Part shown: in pieces, positions 17,217 through 24,851 of the stretch
How the letters are laid out: every line of letters starts with the position of its first letter
How positions within the stretch are numbered: position 1 is the first letter of the stretch
Source of the DNA: Gluconacetobacter johannae
GTDB lineage: Bacteria > Pseudomonadota > Alphaproteobacteria > Acetobacterales > Acetobacteraceae
DNA length: 64,000 nt
NCBI RefSeq assembly: GCF_014174305.1
Contig: NZ_JABEQH010000012.1
Coordinates: 56,240 to 120,239, forward strand
Direction: 5' to 3'
The notes under the pieces: generated by a model
Seen by the model: only the letters and a program-made list of their open reading frames with translations
Told to the model about the DNA's origin: nothing
The model's database searches: none
Position numbers and translations under genes: made by a program

Positions 17217-19249
17217 AGGCGCAGCGCGTCATACAGCGCGGCGTGGATGTTGCGGCCGGCCACCGCGTCGCCGATGCGAAACAGCGCGTACTCCCCCACA
17301 CCACAGGCCGCCAGCGCCGGCTGCGCCCGCCCCTCCAGCAGCGCCGGCAGGTCGGTCTGGCCGCGATTGACCGACCCGTCCTTGAGCGCGAAATACAGCG
17401 CATCGCGCGGCAGGGTGCCGCATTCGACCACCACATGGTCCACCACGCGCTCCTCCTCGGCCCCGGTCATGGTGTTCCGCAGCACGGCGACCAGGCGATT
17501 GCCCTCGCGGTAGGTCTCGACCAGTTCGGCATTGGGGGTCAGCACCACGCCCAGCCGGTACAGTTCGCGCAGGTGCACCGGCTGGTTGGTGGTGCCGACC
17601 TCCTGCGCGATCATCCGGTCGTGGGTCGCCAGCTCCACCAGGCAGCCGCGCGTCGCCAGCACCTCGGCCACCGAGGCCGCGTTGTGCTGCCCCATCTCGT
17701 CATACAGCAGCACGCTGCCGGTCGGGCTGGCCGTGCCGTCCAGCACGGCGTGGGTGGACGACGCCAGCTCCGCCCCCGGCCATTCGCCCGGCGACGGCGC
17801 GCCCCCGGTCGCCACGATCACGACGTCGGGCCGTTCCGCCGCCACCAGCGCCGCCGTCGCCTCGGCCCCGGTGCGGACCTCGACGCCCAGCTTGCGAACC
17901 TGCGCGTCCAGCCAGCGGACGACGCCCGACAGGGCCTCGCGCCAGCCGGCCCGGGCCGCCACATTCACCTGCCCGCCGGTCGCGCCCTCGCGCTCGAACA
18001 GCACGACGTCATGCCCGCGCAGCGCGCACACCCGCGCGGCCTCCAGCCCGGCGACCCCGCCGCCCACCACGACCACCCGCCGCCGGACGTCGCCGGGGCG
18101 GATATCGTGCGGCATCGTCGCCTCGCGCCCGGTGGCCGCGTTCTGCAGGCACAGCGCGTCGCCGCCGACATAGATGCGGTCGATGCAATAGCCCGCACCG
18201 ACGCATTGCCGGATGTCGTCTTCCCGGCCCTCGGCCAGCTTGTTCACCAGATGCGGGTCGGCGATGTGCGCGCGGGTCATCGCCACCATGTCGACATGCC
18301 CCTCGGCCACCGCCCGCGCGGCCGAGGCCAGGTCGGTGATCCGCTGGGCATGGAACACCGGCACGTCCACCGCGCGCTTGATGGCGCTGGCCAGATGCAG
18401 GAACGGGGCGACGGGAAAGGACATGTTCGGCAGGCTGACGGCATGGGCCATGTCGTCGCGCGCCTGGCCGCCGACGATATTGACGAAATCCACCAGCCCG
18501 CGCCCGGCATATTCGGCGGCGATGGCGACGCATTCGTCCTGCGTCAGCCCGCCATTGAGCAGTTCGTCGCCCGACATCCGCATGCCCACGACATAATCGT
18601 CGCCCACGGCCTCGCGGATCGCGCCCAGCACCTCGATGCCGAAGCGCATGCGATGCTCCAGCGACCCGCCGTAGGCATCGCGCCGCGTGTTGGCCGAGGG
18701 GCTCCAGAACTGGTCCACCAGATGCCCGTGCGCGGCCGAGATCTCCAGCCCGTCCAGCCCGCCGTCGCGGCAGCGCCGCGCCGCGTCGGCGAAGGCGCGG
18801 ACGACGCGGGCGATATCCTCGGGCTCCATCTCCTTGGGGATCGAACGCGACGCAGGCTCGCGCCGCACCGACGGCGCGATCACCGGCAGCCACGCATCGG
18901 TGTCCCAGCGGGTGCGCCGCCCCATGTGCGTCAGCTGGATCATCAGCCGCGCGCCGTGCTGGTGCACCCGGTCGGCGAACTGGCGGAAATAGGGCACGAT
19001 GCTGTCGTCGGACACCGCGATCTGGTTCCACGGCGTGGCCGGGCTGTCGCATTCGACCGAGGACGAGCCGCCGAACATGGTCAGGCCGATCCCGCCCTTC
19101 GCCTTTTCGGCATGATAGAGCTGGTAGCGCTCCTGCGGCTTGCCGTCGCGGCCGTAGCCGGGGGCGTGACTGGTGCTCATCACCCGGTTGCGGATGACCA
19201 GGTTCCTGATCCGCAGGGGTTTGAAAAGCGCCTCGGCGTTGGTCATCAT
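17201..19249 (-). CDS. dgcA: Dimethylglycine demethylation protein DgcA (flavin oxidoreductase)
   Basis: A 682-residue flavoenzyme of the trimethylamine dehydrogenase/old yellow enzyme type. An N-terminal TIM barrel (residues 1-370: VMSTSHAPGYG, EISAAHGHLVDQFWSP, RDAYGGSLEHR) is followed by a cysteine cluster (QCVGAGYC, then GGDALC). A C-terminal dinucleotide-binding half begins VVVVGGGVAGLEAARV. DgcA removes a methyl group from dimethylglycine to give sarcosine. Synteny with gbcAB, gbdR, dgcB and etfAB supports this over a generic enoate reductase. Confidence 0.92.
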   Translation of the reverse strand: MMTNAEALFKPLRIRNLVIRNRVMSTSHAPGYGRDGKPQERYQLYHAEKAKGGIGLTMFGGSSSVECDSPATPWNQIAVSDDSIVPYFRQFADRVHQHGARLMIQLTHMGRRTRWDTDAWLPVIAPSVRREPASRSIPKEMEPEDIARVVRAFADAARRCRDGGLDGLEISAAHGHLVDQFWSPSANTRRDAYGGSLEHRMRFGIEVLGAIREAVGDDYVVGMRMSGDELLNGGLTQDECVAIAAEYAGRGLVDFVNIVGGQARDDMAHAVSLPNMSFPVAPFLHLASAIKRAVDVPVFHAQRITDLASAARAVAEGHVDMVAMTRAHIADPHLVNKLAEGREDDIRQCVGAGYCIDRIYVGGDALCLQNAATGREATMPHDIRPGDVRRRVVVVGGGVAGLEAARVCALRGHDVVLFEREGATGGQVNVAARAGWREALSGVVRWLDAQVRKLGVEVRTGAEATAALVAAERPDVVIVATGGAPSPGEWPGAELASSTHAVLDGTASPTGSVLLYDEMGQHNAASVAEVLATRGCLVELATHDRMIAQEVGTTNQPVHLRELYRLGVVLTPNAELVETYREGNRLVAVLRNTMTGAEEERVVDHVVVECGTLPRDALYFALKDGSVNRGQTDLPALLEGRAQPALAACGVGEYALFRIGDAVAGRNIHAALYDALRLCKDF

Positions 19250-19271
19250 GCGGAAGTGTCCATGGGCACCG

Positions 19272-20270
19272 TCAGCCAGGCGACGGATGGGGGTGAAGGG
19301 ACGGCGCGGGCGCGGCCCGCACCTTGCGTTCCTCGCGCGGGGCGCAGCCGAAGCGGCTGCGATAGGCGGTGCTGAAATGCGCGGCCGAGACGAAGCCGCA
19401 GGCGATGCCGATATCGGTGACCGGCATCACCGTCTGCCGCAGCAGCCGCCGCGCGCGGTCCAGCCGCGCCGCCACCAGATAGGCGGCGGGGGTGGCGCCG
19501 GTATGGCGGCGGAACAGCCGTTCCAGCTGGCGGACCGACAGGCGCGCCGCCGCCGCGATGTCGGCGATACGCAGCGGCCGGTCGATGTCCTTCTCGATCA
19601 GCCGCAGCGCCCGCGCCAGGGCCGGCGGGGCGTCGGCCAGGGCCGGCACCGGCTGCACCTCGTCGCCGGTGCGGCTGCGGTCCAGGATGAACTGCGCCGA
19701 CACCGCGCGGGCACGGGCCGGCCCGAAGCGGGCCGCGATGATCCGCAGCATCATGTCCAGCGGCACCGATCCGCCGGTGCAGGTCAGCCGGTCGCGGTCG
19801 ATCACGAACAGGTCGTCCGAAATGTCGATCTCGGGAAATTCCTCGCGGATCGACGACAGGTTCTCCCAATGGATCGCGCAGCGATAGCCGCGCAGCAGCC
19901 CGGCCTCGGCCAGGGCGAAGGTGCCGGTGCACAGCGCGCCCAGCGCCACGCCTTCGCGCGCCTGCCGCCGCAGCCACGCCAGCAGCGCCCGCCCGGTGGC
20001 CGCGCGCACATCGACGCCCCCGCAGACGAACAGCACGTCGAACGGCCGCGCATCGGCCGCCACTACGACGGGATGCAGCGCCAGCCCGTTGCTGGCCGGC
20101 ACGCCCGCGCCGTCCATCGTCACGATCTCCCATTCATACACCGGCGCGTCGCCCACCCGGTTGGCCATCCGCAGGGCCTCGATGGCGTTGCTGACGGCGA
20201 TCATCGAATAGCCGGCCAGGGTCAGGAACCCGAAGCGACGCAACCCGGCAAGGTCGAGCGCCCGCGACAT
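19272..20270 (-). CDS. gbdR: GbdR-like AraC/GlxA transcriptional regulator of betaine catabolism
   Basis: A 332-residue regulator. An amidotransferase-like ligand domain (residues 13-185, elbow GALCTGTFALAEAG) precedes an AraC DNA-binding domain (LRIADIAAAARLSVRQLERL; VTDIGIACGFVSAAHFSTAY). GbdR activates gbc, dgc and sox genes in response to glycine betaine and dimethylglycine in Pseudomonas. Here the gene lies inside the operon, two bases after gbcB and 22 before dgcA, so it would be co-expressed with its likely targets (positive feedback). Ligand and targets are inferred. Confidence 0.88.
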   Translation of the reverse strand: MSRALDLAGLRRFGFLTLAGYSMIAVSNAIEALRMANRVGDAPVYEWEIVTMDGAGVPASNGLALHPVVVAADARPFDVLFVCGGVDVRAATGRALLAWLRRQAREGVALGALCTGTFALAEAGLLRGYRCAIHWENLSSIREEFPEIDISDDLFVIDRDRLTCTGGSVPLDMMLRIIAARFGPARARAVSAQFILDRSRTGDEVQPVPALADAPPALARALRLIEKDIDRPLRIADIAAAARLSVRQLERLFRRHTGATPAAYLVAARLDRARRLLRQTVMPVTDIGIACGFVSAAHFSTAYRSRFGCAPREERKVRAAPAPSLHPHPSPG

Positions 20271-20272
20271 CG

Positions 20273-21361
20273 TCAGCGTTCAACCACCAGGTCGCTGGTC
20301 GGCCGGGCGCAGCACAGCAGGATCATGCCCTGGTCGATCTCGCGCTGGCGGATGCCGCCGTCATGCTTCATCTCCACGGTCCCTGACACCAGACGGCATT
20401 TGCACGTTCCGCACATGCCCCTGGCGCACGAGGCCGGCAGGCGCAGGCCCGCCGCGCGCGCCGCCGACAGGATGGTGGTGTCGGCCCCGCAGTCGATCGC
20501 ACGGCGGCTTCGGGTGAAGGTCACGGCGTGGCGCGCGGCCTCCAGTTCCGCGATCGCCCCGCCCACCTCGGGCTCGGCCGCCGACAGGGTGGCGAAATCG
20601 AAACTTTCCTCATGGTGCCGGGCCATGTCGAAACCCGCATCGCGCAGCATGTCGCGCACCGCCGCCATATAGGGGGCCGGCCCGCAGACGAAGATTTCGC
20701 GCGCGCGGAAGTCGGGGGCGATCATCGCCAGCATCGCCGGCGTCAGGCGTCCGCGATGGCCGTTCCACCGCGCCGCGGGGCTGTCGTGCTCGCACACCGC
20801 AACGGCGCGGAAGGCCGGCCAGTTCTGCTCCATCAGCGCCAGTTCGCGCGCGAACACCACGTCGCCGGGGCTGCGCGCGCTGTGCAGGAACACCACGTCC
20901 TGCGGCCCGCCCAGGTCGTGGAACGTCCGCGCCATCGACATCATCGGCGTGACGCCGCTGCCGCCCGACAGCAACAGGTATTTGCCCGCCGCCAGCCCGT
21001 CGCAGGTGAAATCGCCCATCGGGCCCAGCGCGCGGACCTCCATCCCCGGACGCAGCGCATCGTGCAGCCAGTTGGACACCACCCCGCCCGGCACGCGCTT
21101 GACCGTAATCGCCAGCGTATCGGGCCGCGTCGGCGACGACGAAAGCGTGTAGCAGCGGTTGATGTCCGCCCCACCGTCGCCCAGCGGCAGCGTCAGGGTC
21201 ATGAACTGGCCGGGACGATAGGCGAAACGACGGGGCTCCGGCGCGGTGAAGACGAAGGTCCTGACGTCGGGCGTCTCGTCGCGCACCTGCCGGCAGACCA
21301 GCACCTCGTCCACCTCGGGGTCCCAGTACGGCACGGGGTGGCGCGGCGGCCGCGCCACCAT
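20273..21361 (-). CDS. gbcB: Glycine betaine monooxygenase reductase subunit GbcB
   Basis: A 362-residue reductase. An FAD-binding domain (RPGQFMTLTLPLGD, INRCYTLSSSPTRPD) is followed by a nucleotide-binding domain (LLSGGSGVTPMMSM, FVCGPAPYMAAVR) and a C-terminal plant-type [2Fe-2S] ferredoxin (CARGMCGTCKC and a later Cys). It feeds electrons to the Rieske oxygenase GbcA. The open frame continues upstream, but the ATG at 21361, 15 bases after the gbcA stop, matches family length. Confidence 0.92.
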   Translation of the reverse strand: MVARPPRHPVPYWDPEVDEVLVCRQVRDETPDVRTFVFTAPEPRRFAYRPGQFMTLTLPLGDGGADINRCYTLSSSPTRPDTLAITVKRVPGGVVSNWLHDALRPGMEVRALGPMGDFTCDGLAAGKYLLLSGGSGVTPMMSMARTFHDLGGPQDVVFLHSARSPGDVVFARELALMEQNWPAFRAVAVCEHDSPAARWNGHRGRLTPAMLAMIAPDFRAREIFVCGPAPYMAAVRDMLRDAGFDMARHHEESFDFATLSAAEPEVGGAIAELEAARHAVTFTRSRRAIDCGADTTILSAARAAGLRLPASCARGMCGTCKCRLVSGTVEMKHDGGIRQREIDQGMILLCCARPTSDLVVER

Positions 21362-21375
21362 GTCCGGACCGCCGC

Positions 21376-22632
21376 TCACGGCAGGGACGCGGCCAGGCGG
21401 TCGATGTACCAGGCGGCGAATTTCTCGACCAGTCCTTCGGTATAGGGGGAATAGGGGCCGGCCTCGTACGCCGGGTCGGTCGCCCCCTGCTGGCCGATGG
21501 CGACCAGGTCGGCATCCTGGCGGTTGGTCGCCTCCCACACTTCGGTCAGGCGTTGCAGGTCGTAATCCACGCCCTCGACCGCATCCTTGTGCACCAGCCA
21601 TTTGGTGCGGACCAGCGTATGGCCCTCGTCGATCGGGATCGCCGAGAAGCTGACGATATGATCGCCCATGAAATGATGCCACGAATTGGGCTGCGTCCAG
21701 AACGACAGCCCGCCGATCGCCTTGTCGGTCAGCCCGCCCAGCGCCACGCGGCAGGCCGCGCGGGTGTCCATGGTCTGGCTTTCGCCCGACTGGTCGATGG
21801 GCAGGCGCTCGGTCCTGAAACCCGTCGCCCGGTCGGCCAGATGCTCGATTTCGCGCGACGGCAGGCCCTCGGCCTCCCACCGCGCATGCGCCGCGCGCAT
21901 CAGCTTGGCATAGCGGTCGGCCTCGCGCCGGCCTTCCTCGTCCAGCGCATCGGGCGCGAAGCCGAACCCGTAGGCGAACAGCGGGATGGTCAGTTCCGGA
22001 TGGTTGGGCGCGCAGTGATAGCACTCGCGATTGTTTTCCATCGTCAGCTTCCAGTTCCCGTCCTCGATCAGGTCCGACTGGAAGGCGACGCGGGTATTGC
22101 GGATGTCGTGCGGCGCCAGGTACGGCGCCATCGCCGCCGCCATCTCGTCGATGTCGGCCGGCGGGTCGTCGGACAGGCAGATGAACAGCAGCCCGGACAC
22201 CGACCGCAGGGCGACGGGCTTCAGCCCGTGGCATGTGGGGTCGAACCCCGGCCCCATGTGCTCGGCGAACTTCAGCCCGCCCTCCAGCCCGTAGGTCCAG
22301 GAATGGTAAGGGCAGACGACATTGCCGATGATCGCCTTGCCCTCGGGCAGGATGCGCGCGCCGCGATGGCGGCAGACATTGTGGAAGGCGCGGACCTCCT
22401 CGTCGTCGCCGCGCACGATGATGACCGAGGACGGGCCGATATTGACCACCATCGCATCGCCGGCCTCGGGCACGTCGGGGTCGAGGCCGACGAAGATCCA
22501 GTGCCGGCCGAAGATCACGTCCATATCGACGCGAAAGATCTCCGCACTGGTATAGAACGGGGCCTCCAGCGCGTAGCCGGCCTTGCGCCGCGCCACCAGC
22601 TCCTTCACCGATATCCTGCTCTGTTCCGACAT
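21376..22632 (-). CDS. gbcA: Glycine betaine monooxygenase oxygenase subunit GbcA
   Basis: A 418-residue Rieske non-haem iron oxygenase that demethylates glycine betaine to dimethylglycine and formaldehyde. Rieske ligands are Cys87-His89 (CRHRGARI) and Cys107-His110 (CPYHSWTYG). The mononuclear iron site is ENNRECYHCAPNHPEL, with His206 and His211. The ATG at 22632 has AAGGGCGG upstream; an in-frame ATG at 22680 is less likely. It is first in the seven-gene operon gbcA-gbcB-gbdR-dgcA-dgcB-etfA-etfB. Confidence 0.94.
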   Translation of the reverse strand: MSEQSRISVKELVARRKAGYALEAPFYTSAEIFRVDMDVIFGRHWIFVGLDPDVPEAGDAMVVNIGPSSVIIVRGDDEEVRAFHNVCRHRGARILPEGKAIIGNVVCPYHSWTYGLEGGLKFAEHMGPGFDPTCHGLKPVALRSVSGLLFICLSDDPPADIDEMAAAMAPYLAPHDIRNTRVAFQSDLIEDGNWKLTMENNRECYHCAPNHPELTIPLFAYGFGFAPDALDEEGRREADRYAKLMRAAHARWEAEGLPSREIEHLADRATGFRTERLPIDQSGESQTMDTRAACRVALGGLTDKAIGGLSFWTQPNSWHHFMGDHIVSFSAIPIDEGHTLVRTKWLVHKDAVEGVDYDLQRLTEVWEATNRQDADLVAIGQQGATDPAYEAGPYSPYTEGLVEKFAAWYIDRLAASLP

Positions 22633-22757
22633 CCCGACCGCCCTTCCCTGCTGAGCACACCGCCCGCGCGGATGCCTCACTGTGCCGCGTTGACGAAGGT
22701 TTAATTGCCGCAGAACGACATATTTTTAATACGCAACGACTTTCAATGACAGGCTTT
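22633..22757 (-). promoter_or_regulatory. Promoter region of the gbc-dgc operon
   Basis: A 125-bp gap between sdaA and gbcA, AT-rich around 22705-22740. It contains ACGACATAT at 22715-22723, which recurs near the GlxA-type regulator (reverse of 3820-3828) and, as ACGACATG, upstream of soxB (29516). This could be a regulator half-site. No operator has been proven. Confidence 0.45.
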
Positions 22758-24128
22758 TCAACACTCGGGGAATCCCACCGCCAGTCCCCCCAGCGACGTT
22801 TCCTTGTAGCGGCTGCTCATGTCCGCGCCGGTCTCGCGCATCGTCACGATCACCTGGTCCAGCGAGACATGGTGCGCGCCGTCGCCGCGCATCGCCAGCG
22901 AGGCCGCGTTGATCGCCTTCACCGCGCCGAAGGCGTTGCGTTCGATGCACGGGATCTGCACCAGCCCGCCCACCGGGTCGCAGGTCATGCCCAGGTGATG
23001 TTCCATCCCGATCTCGGCCGCGTTCTCGACCTGCGCCGCATCGGCGCCCAGCGCCGCCGCCAGCCCCGCCGCCGCCATCGAGCACGCCACCCCGACCTCG
23101 CCCTGGCAGCCGACCTCGGCCCCGGAAATCGAGGCATTGCGCTTGAACAGCCCGCCCACCGCCGAGGCCGTCAGCAGGAAATCGCGCAGGCCCGCCTGCG
23201 ACGCGCCGGGGCAGAAATCGCGATAATAGCGCAGCACGGCGGGCACCACGCCCGCCGCCCCGTTGGTCGGCGCGGTCACGATGCGGCCGCCGGCGGCGTT
23301 TTCCTCGTTCACCGCGATGGCGAACAGGCTGACCCAGTCCATCACCTCGTGCGCCGCGCGGACGTTGCGGAAGCGGTCGGCCTCCAGCCGCGCGCGGATG
23401 GCCGGCGCGCGCCGGCGCACGGCCAGGCGGCCGGGCAGCACGCCCTCCCGCGCCATGCCGCGCGCCACGCTGGCCATCATCGCGTCCACGATCCGGTCCA
23501 GACAGGCCGTGACCTCGGCCATCGGGCGCAGCGCGGCCTCGTTCGCCAGCACGATCTCCGCGATGGTCAGGCCCGTGCGCCGGGCGTGCTCCAGCAGGTC
23601 GCGGCCCGACACGAAATCGAACGGCACGGGCTCGGACAGCGCCGCCACGGTCGCGGGCTGGTCCTCGGGCGTCACGAAGCCCCCGCCGATGGAACAGAAA
23701 CGCCCGACCCGCAGCACCGCGCCCGCCGCGTCCAGGGCCTCGAACTGCAAGGTGTTGGGGTGGACGGGCGGCACGCTGTCGCGGTCGAAGACGATGTCGG
23801 TCGCGGGGTCGAACGCCACCGGCGCCCCGCGCACGTCCAGCATGCGCGCGGCGCGCACCGTGTCCGCCAGCCGGTCGGCGGCGTCGGGGTCCACCGCGTC
23901 GGGCAGCAGCCCGGCCAGGCCCAGGATCACCGCCTTGTCCGTCGCATGCCCCACGCCGGTCCAGGCCAGCGACCCGTACAGCGTCACCCGCAGCCGCGCG
24001 ACGTCGGCCGGCGCATGGCCCGGCCCCGGCAGCGCCGCCGCGAAATCGTGGGCGGCGCGCATCGGCCCCACCGTGTGCGACGAGGACGGGCCGATCCCGA
24101 TTTTGAACAGGTCGAACAGACTTATCAT
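22758..24128 (-). CDS. sdaA: L-serine ammonia-lyase (iron-sulfur type)
   Basis: A 456-residue single-chain L-serine dehydratase converting serine to pyruvate and ammonia. The N-terminus has IGIGPSSSHTVGPMRAA, and the C-terminal half has the conserved cysteines and glycine loops (GCQGEVGVACSMAAAGL, GMTCDPVGGLVQIPC). It follows soxG by 32 bases, so it is the last gene of the sox operon. It would consume serine made from glycine and methylene-tetrahydrofolate, the products of sarcosine oxidase. Confidence 0.93.
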   Translation of the reverse strand: MISLFDLFKIGIGPSSSHTVGPMRAAHDFAAALPGPGHAPADVARLRVTLYGSLAWTGVGHATDKAVILGLAGLLPDAVDPDAADRLADTVRAARMLDVRGAPVAFDPATDIVFDRDSVPPVHPNTLQFEALDAAGAVLRVGRFCSIGGGFVTPEDQPATVAALSEPVPFDFVSGRDLLEHARRTGLTIAEIVLANEAALRPMAEVTACLDRIVDAMMASVARGMAREGVLPGRLAVRRRAPAIRARLEADRFRNVRAAHEVMDWVSLFAIAVNEENAAGGRIVTAPTNGAAGVVPAVLRYYRDFCPGASQAGLRDFLLTASAVGGLFKRNASISGAEVGCQGEVGVACSMAAAGLAAALGADAAQVENAAEIGMEHHLGMTCDPVGGLVQIPCIERNAFGAVKAINAASLAMRGDGAHHVSLDQVIVTMRETGADMSSRYKETSLGGLAVGFPEC

Positions 24129-24160
24129 CCTGCCGCCTCCCGGCCCGACCGGTCCCGCCG

Positions 24161-24682
24161 TCAGAATACGGCGTCGCGCGCCGCCTCATCCAGCAGGCCC
24201 GACAGATAGGGCGCGAACGACCGCCAGACTTCCAGCCGGAACCGGTCCGGCGCGGTGCGCCACAGCACGCCGTCGGCCTTGCCCAGCAGGGTCCGCGTGG
24301 CCATGCCGACCGGAAAGGCCGCAACCGCCACGTCGATCGACGTCAGGGACGCCAGCGCCGCCTCGACCAGCGCGCCGGACAGGTCCAGCCCCACCTGCCG
24401 GTCGCTGACCTCCACCAGGCTGTGCGCCACGCCCGCCAGCCCCGCGCGCAGCGCCGACAGGCCGTCGTCCGCCCCCGCCGGGTCCAGCAGCAGCAGCACC
24501 TCCTGCGGCCCCAGGCGCAGGGCCGTCACGGCCCCGGCCGCGGCGGCCGCCAGCATGGCGAACGTGTCGCCCAGCCCCAGCGCGCGGGCCGCAACGTCCA
24601 GGGTTGCGGGCCGGGCCTGCAATACGAACCGCCGCCGCTCGGCGGCCGGGGCCAGGGCGAACTCGCTGTGGGAAAGCTGCAT
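24161..24682 (-). CDS. soxG: Sarcosine oxidase gamma subunit
   Basis: A 173-residue SoxG-like protein: LGPQEVLLLLDPAG, then a central HSLVEVSDRQVGLDLSGALV and the C-terminal FRLEVWRSFAPYLSGLLDEA. It completes the heterotetrameric sarcosine oxidase. The ATG at 24682 is preferred. The frame stays open upstream through the 162-bp inverted-repeat element to 24859, but that part is element sequence. No clear ribosome site precedes the ATG, because the element has displaced the original upstream context. Confidence 0.85.
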   Translation of the reverse strand: MQLSHSEFALAPAAERRRFVLQARPATLDVAARALGLGDTFAMLAAAAAGAVTALRLGPQEVLLLLDPAGADDGLSALRAGLAGVAHSLVEVSDRQVGLDLSGALVEAALASLTSIDVAVAAFPVGMATRTLLGKADGVLWRTAPDRFRLEVWRSFAPYLSGLLDEAARDAVF

Positions 24683-24689
24683 GGTGTCA

Positions 24690-24851
24690 GAGCCTGATCG
24701 GAAATGTGGGCTGGCGAGCGAGAGCGGAACGCAGTGAAGCGCCCGGCGTGTGTTTTCGAGCACCGAAGCGGAGCGGCCTTGATGGCCGTGAGCATCGGAG
24801 CGCAGGAAACGCGCGTCGGATCGCCGCCAACGCGCATTTCCGGTCAGGCTC
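24690..24851. mobile_element. 162-bp inverted-repeat element, copy 1 (between soxA and soxG)
   Basis: A non-coding element bounded by GAGCCTG and CAGGCTC. Inner arms ATCGGAAATG and CATTTCCGGT also pair with one wobble. TCA flanks it on both sides (24687-24689 and 24852-24854), a 3-bp target duplication. The right TCA is the soxA stop codon on the minus strand. It is about 90% identical to copies at 29638 and 39230. No transposase is encoded, so this behaves like a MITE. Confidence 0.85.
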
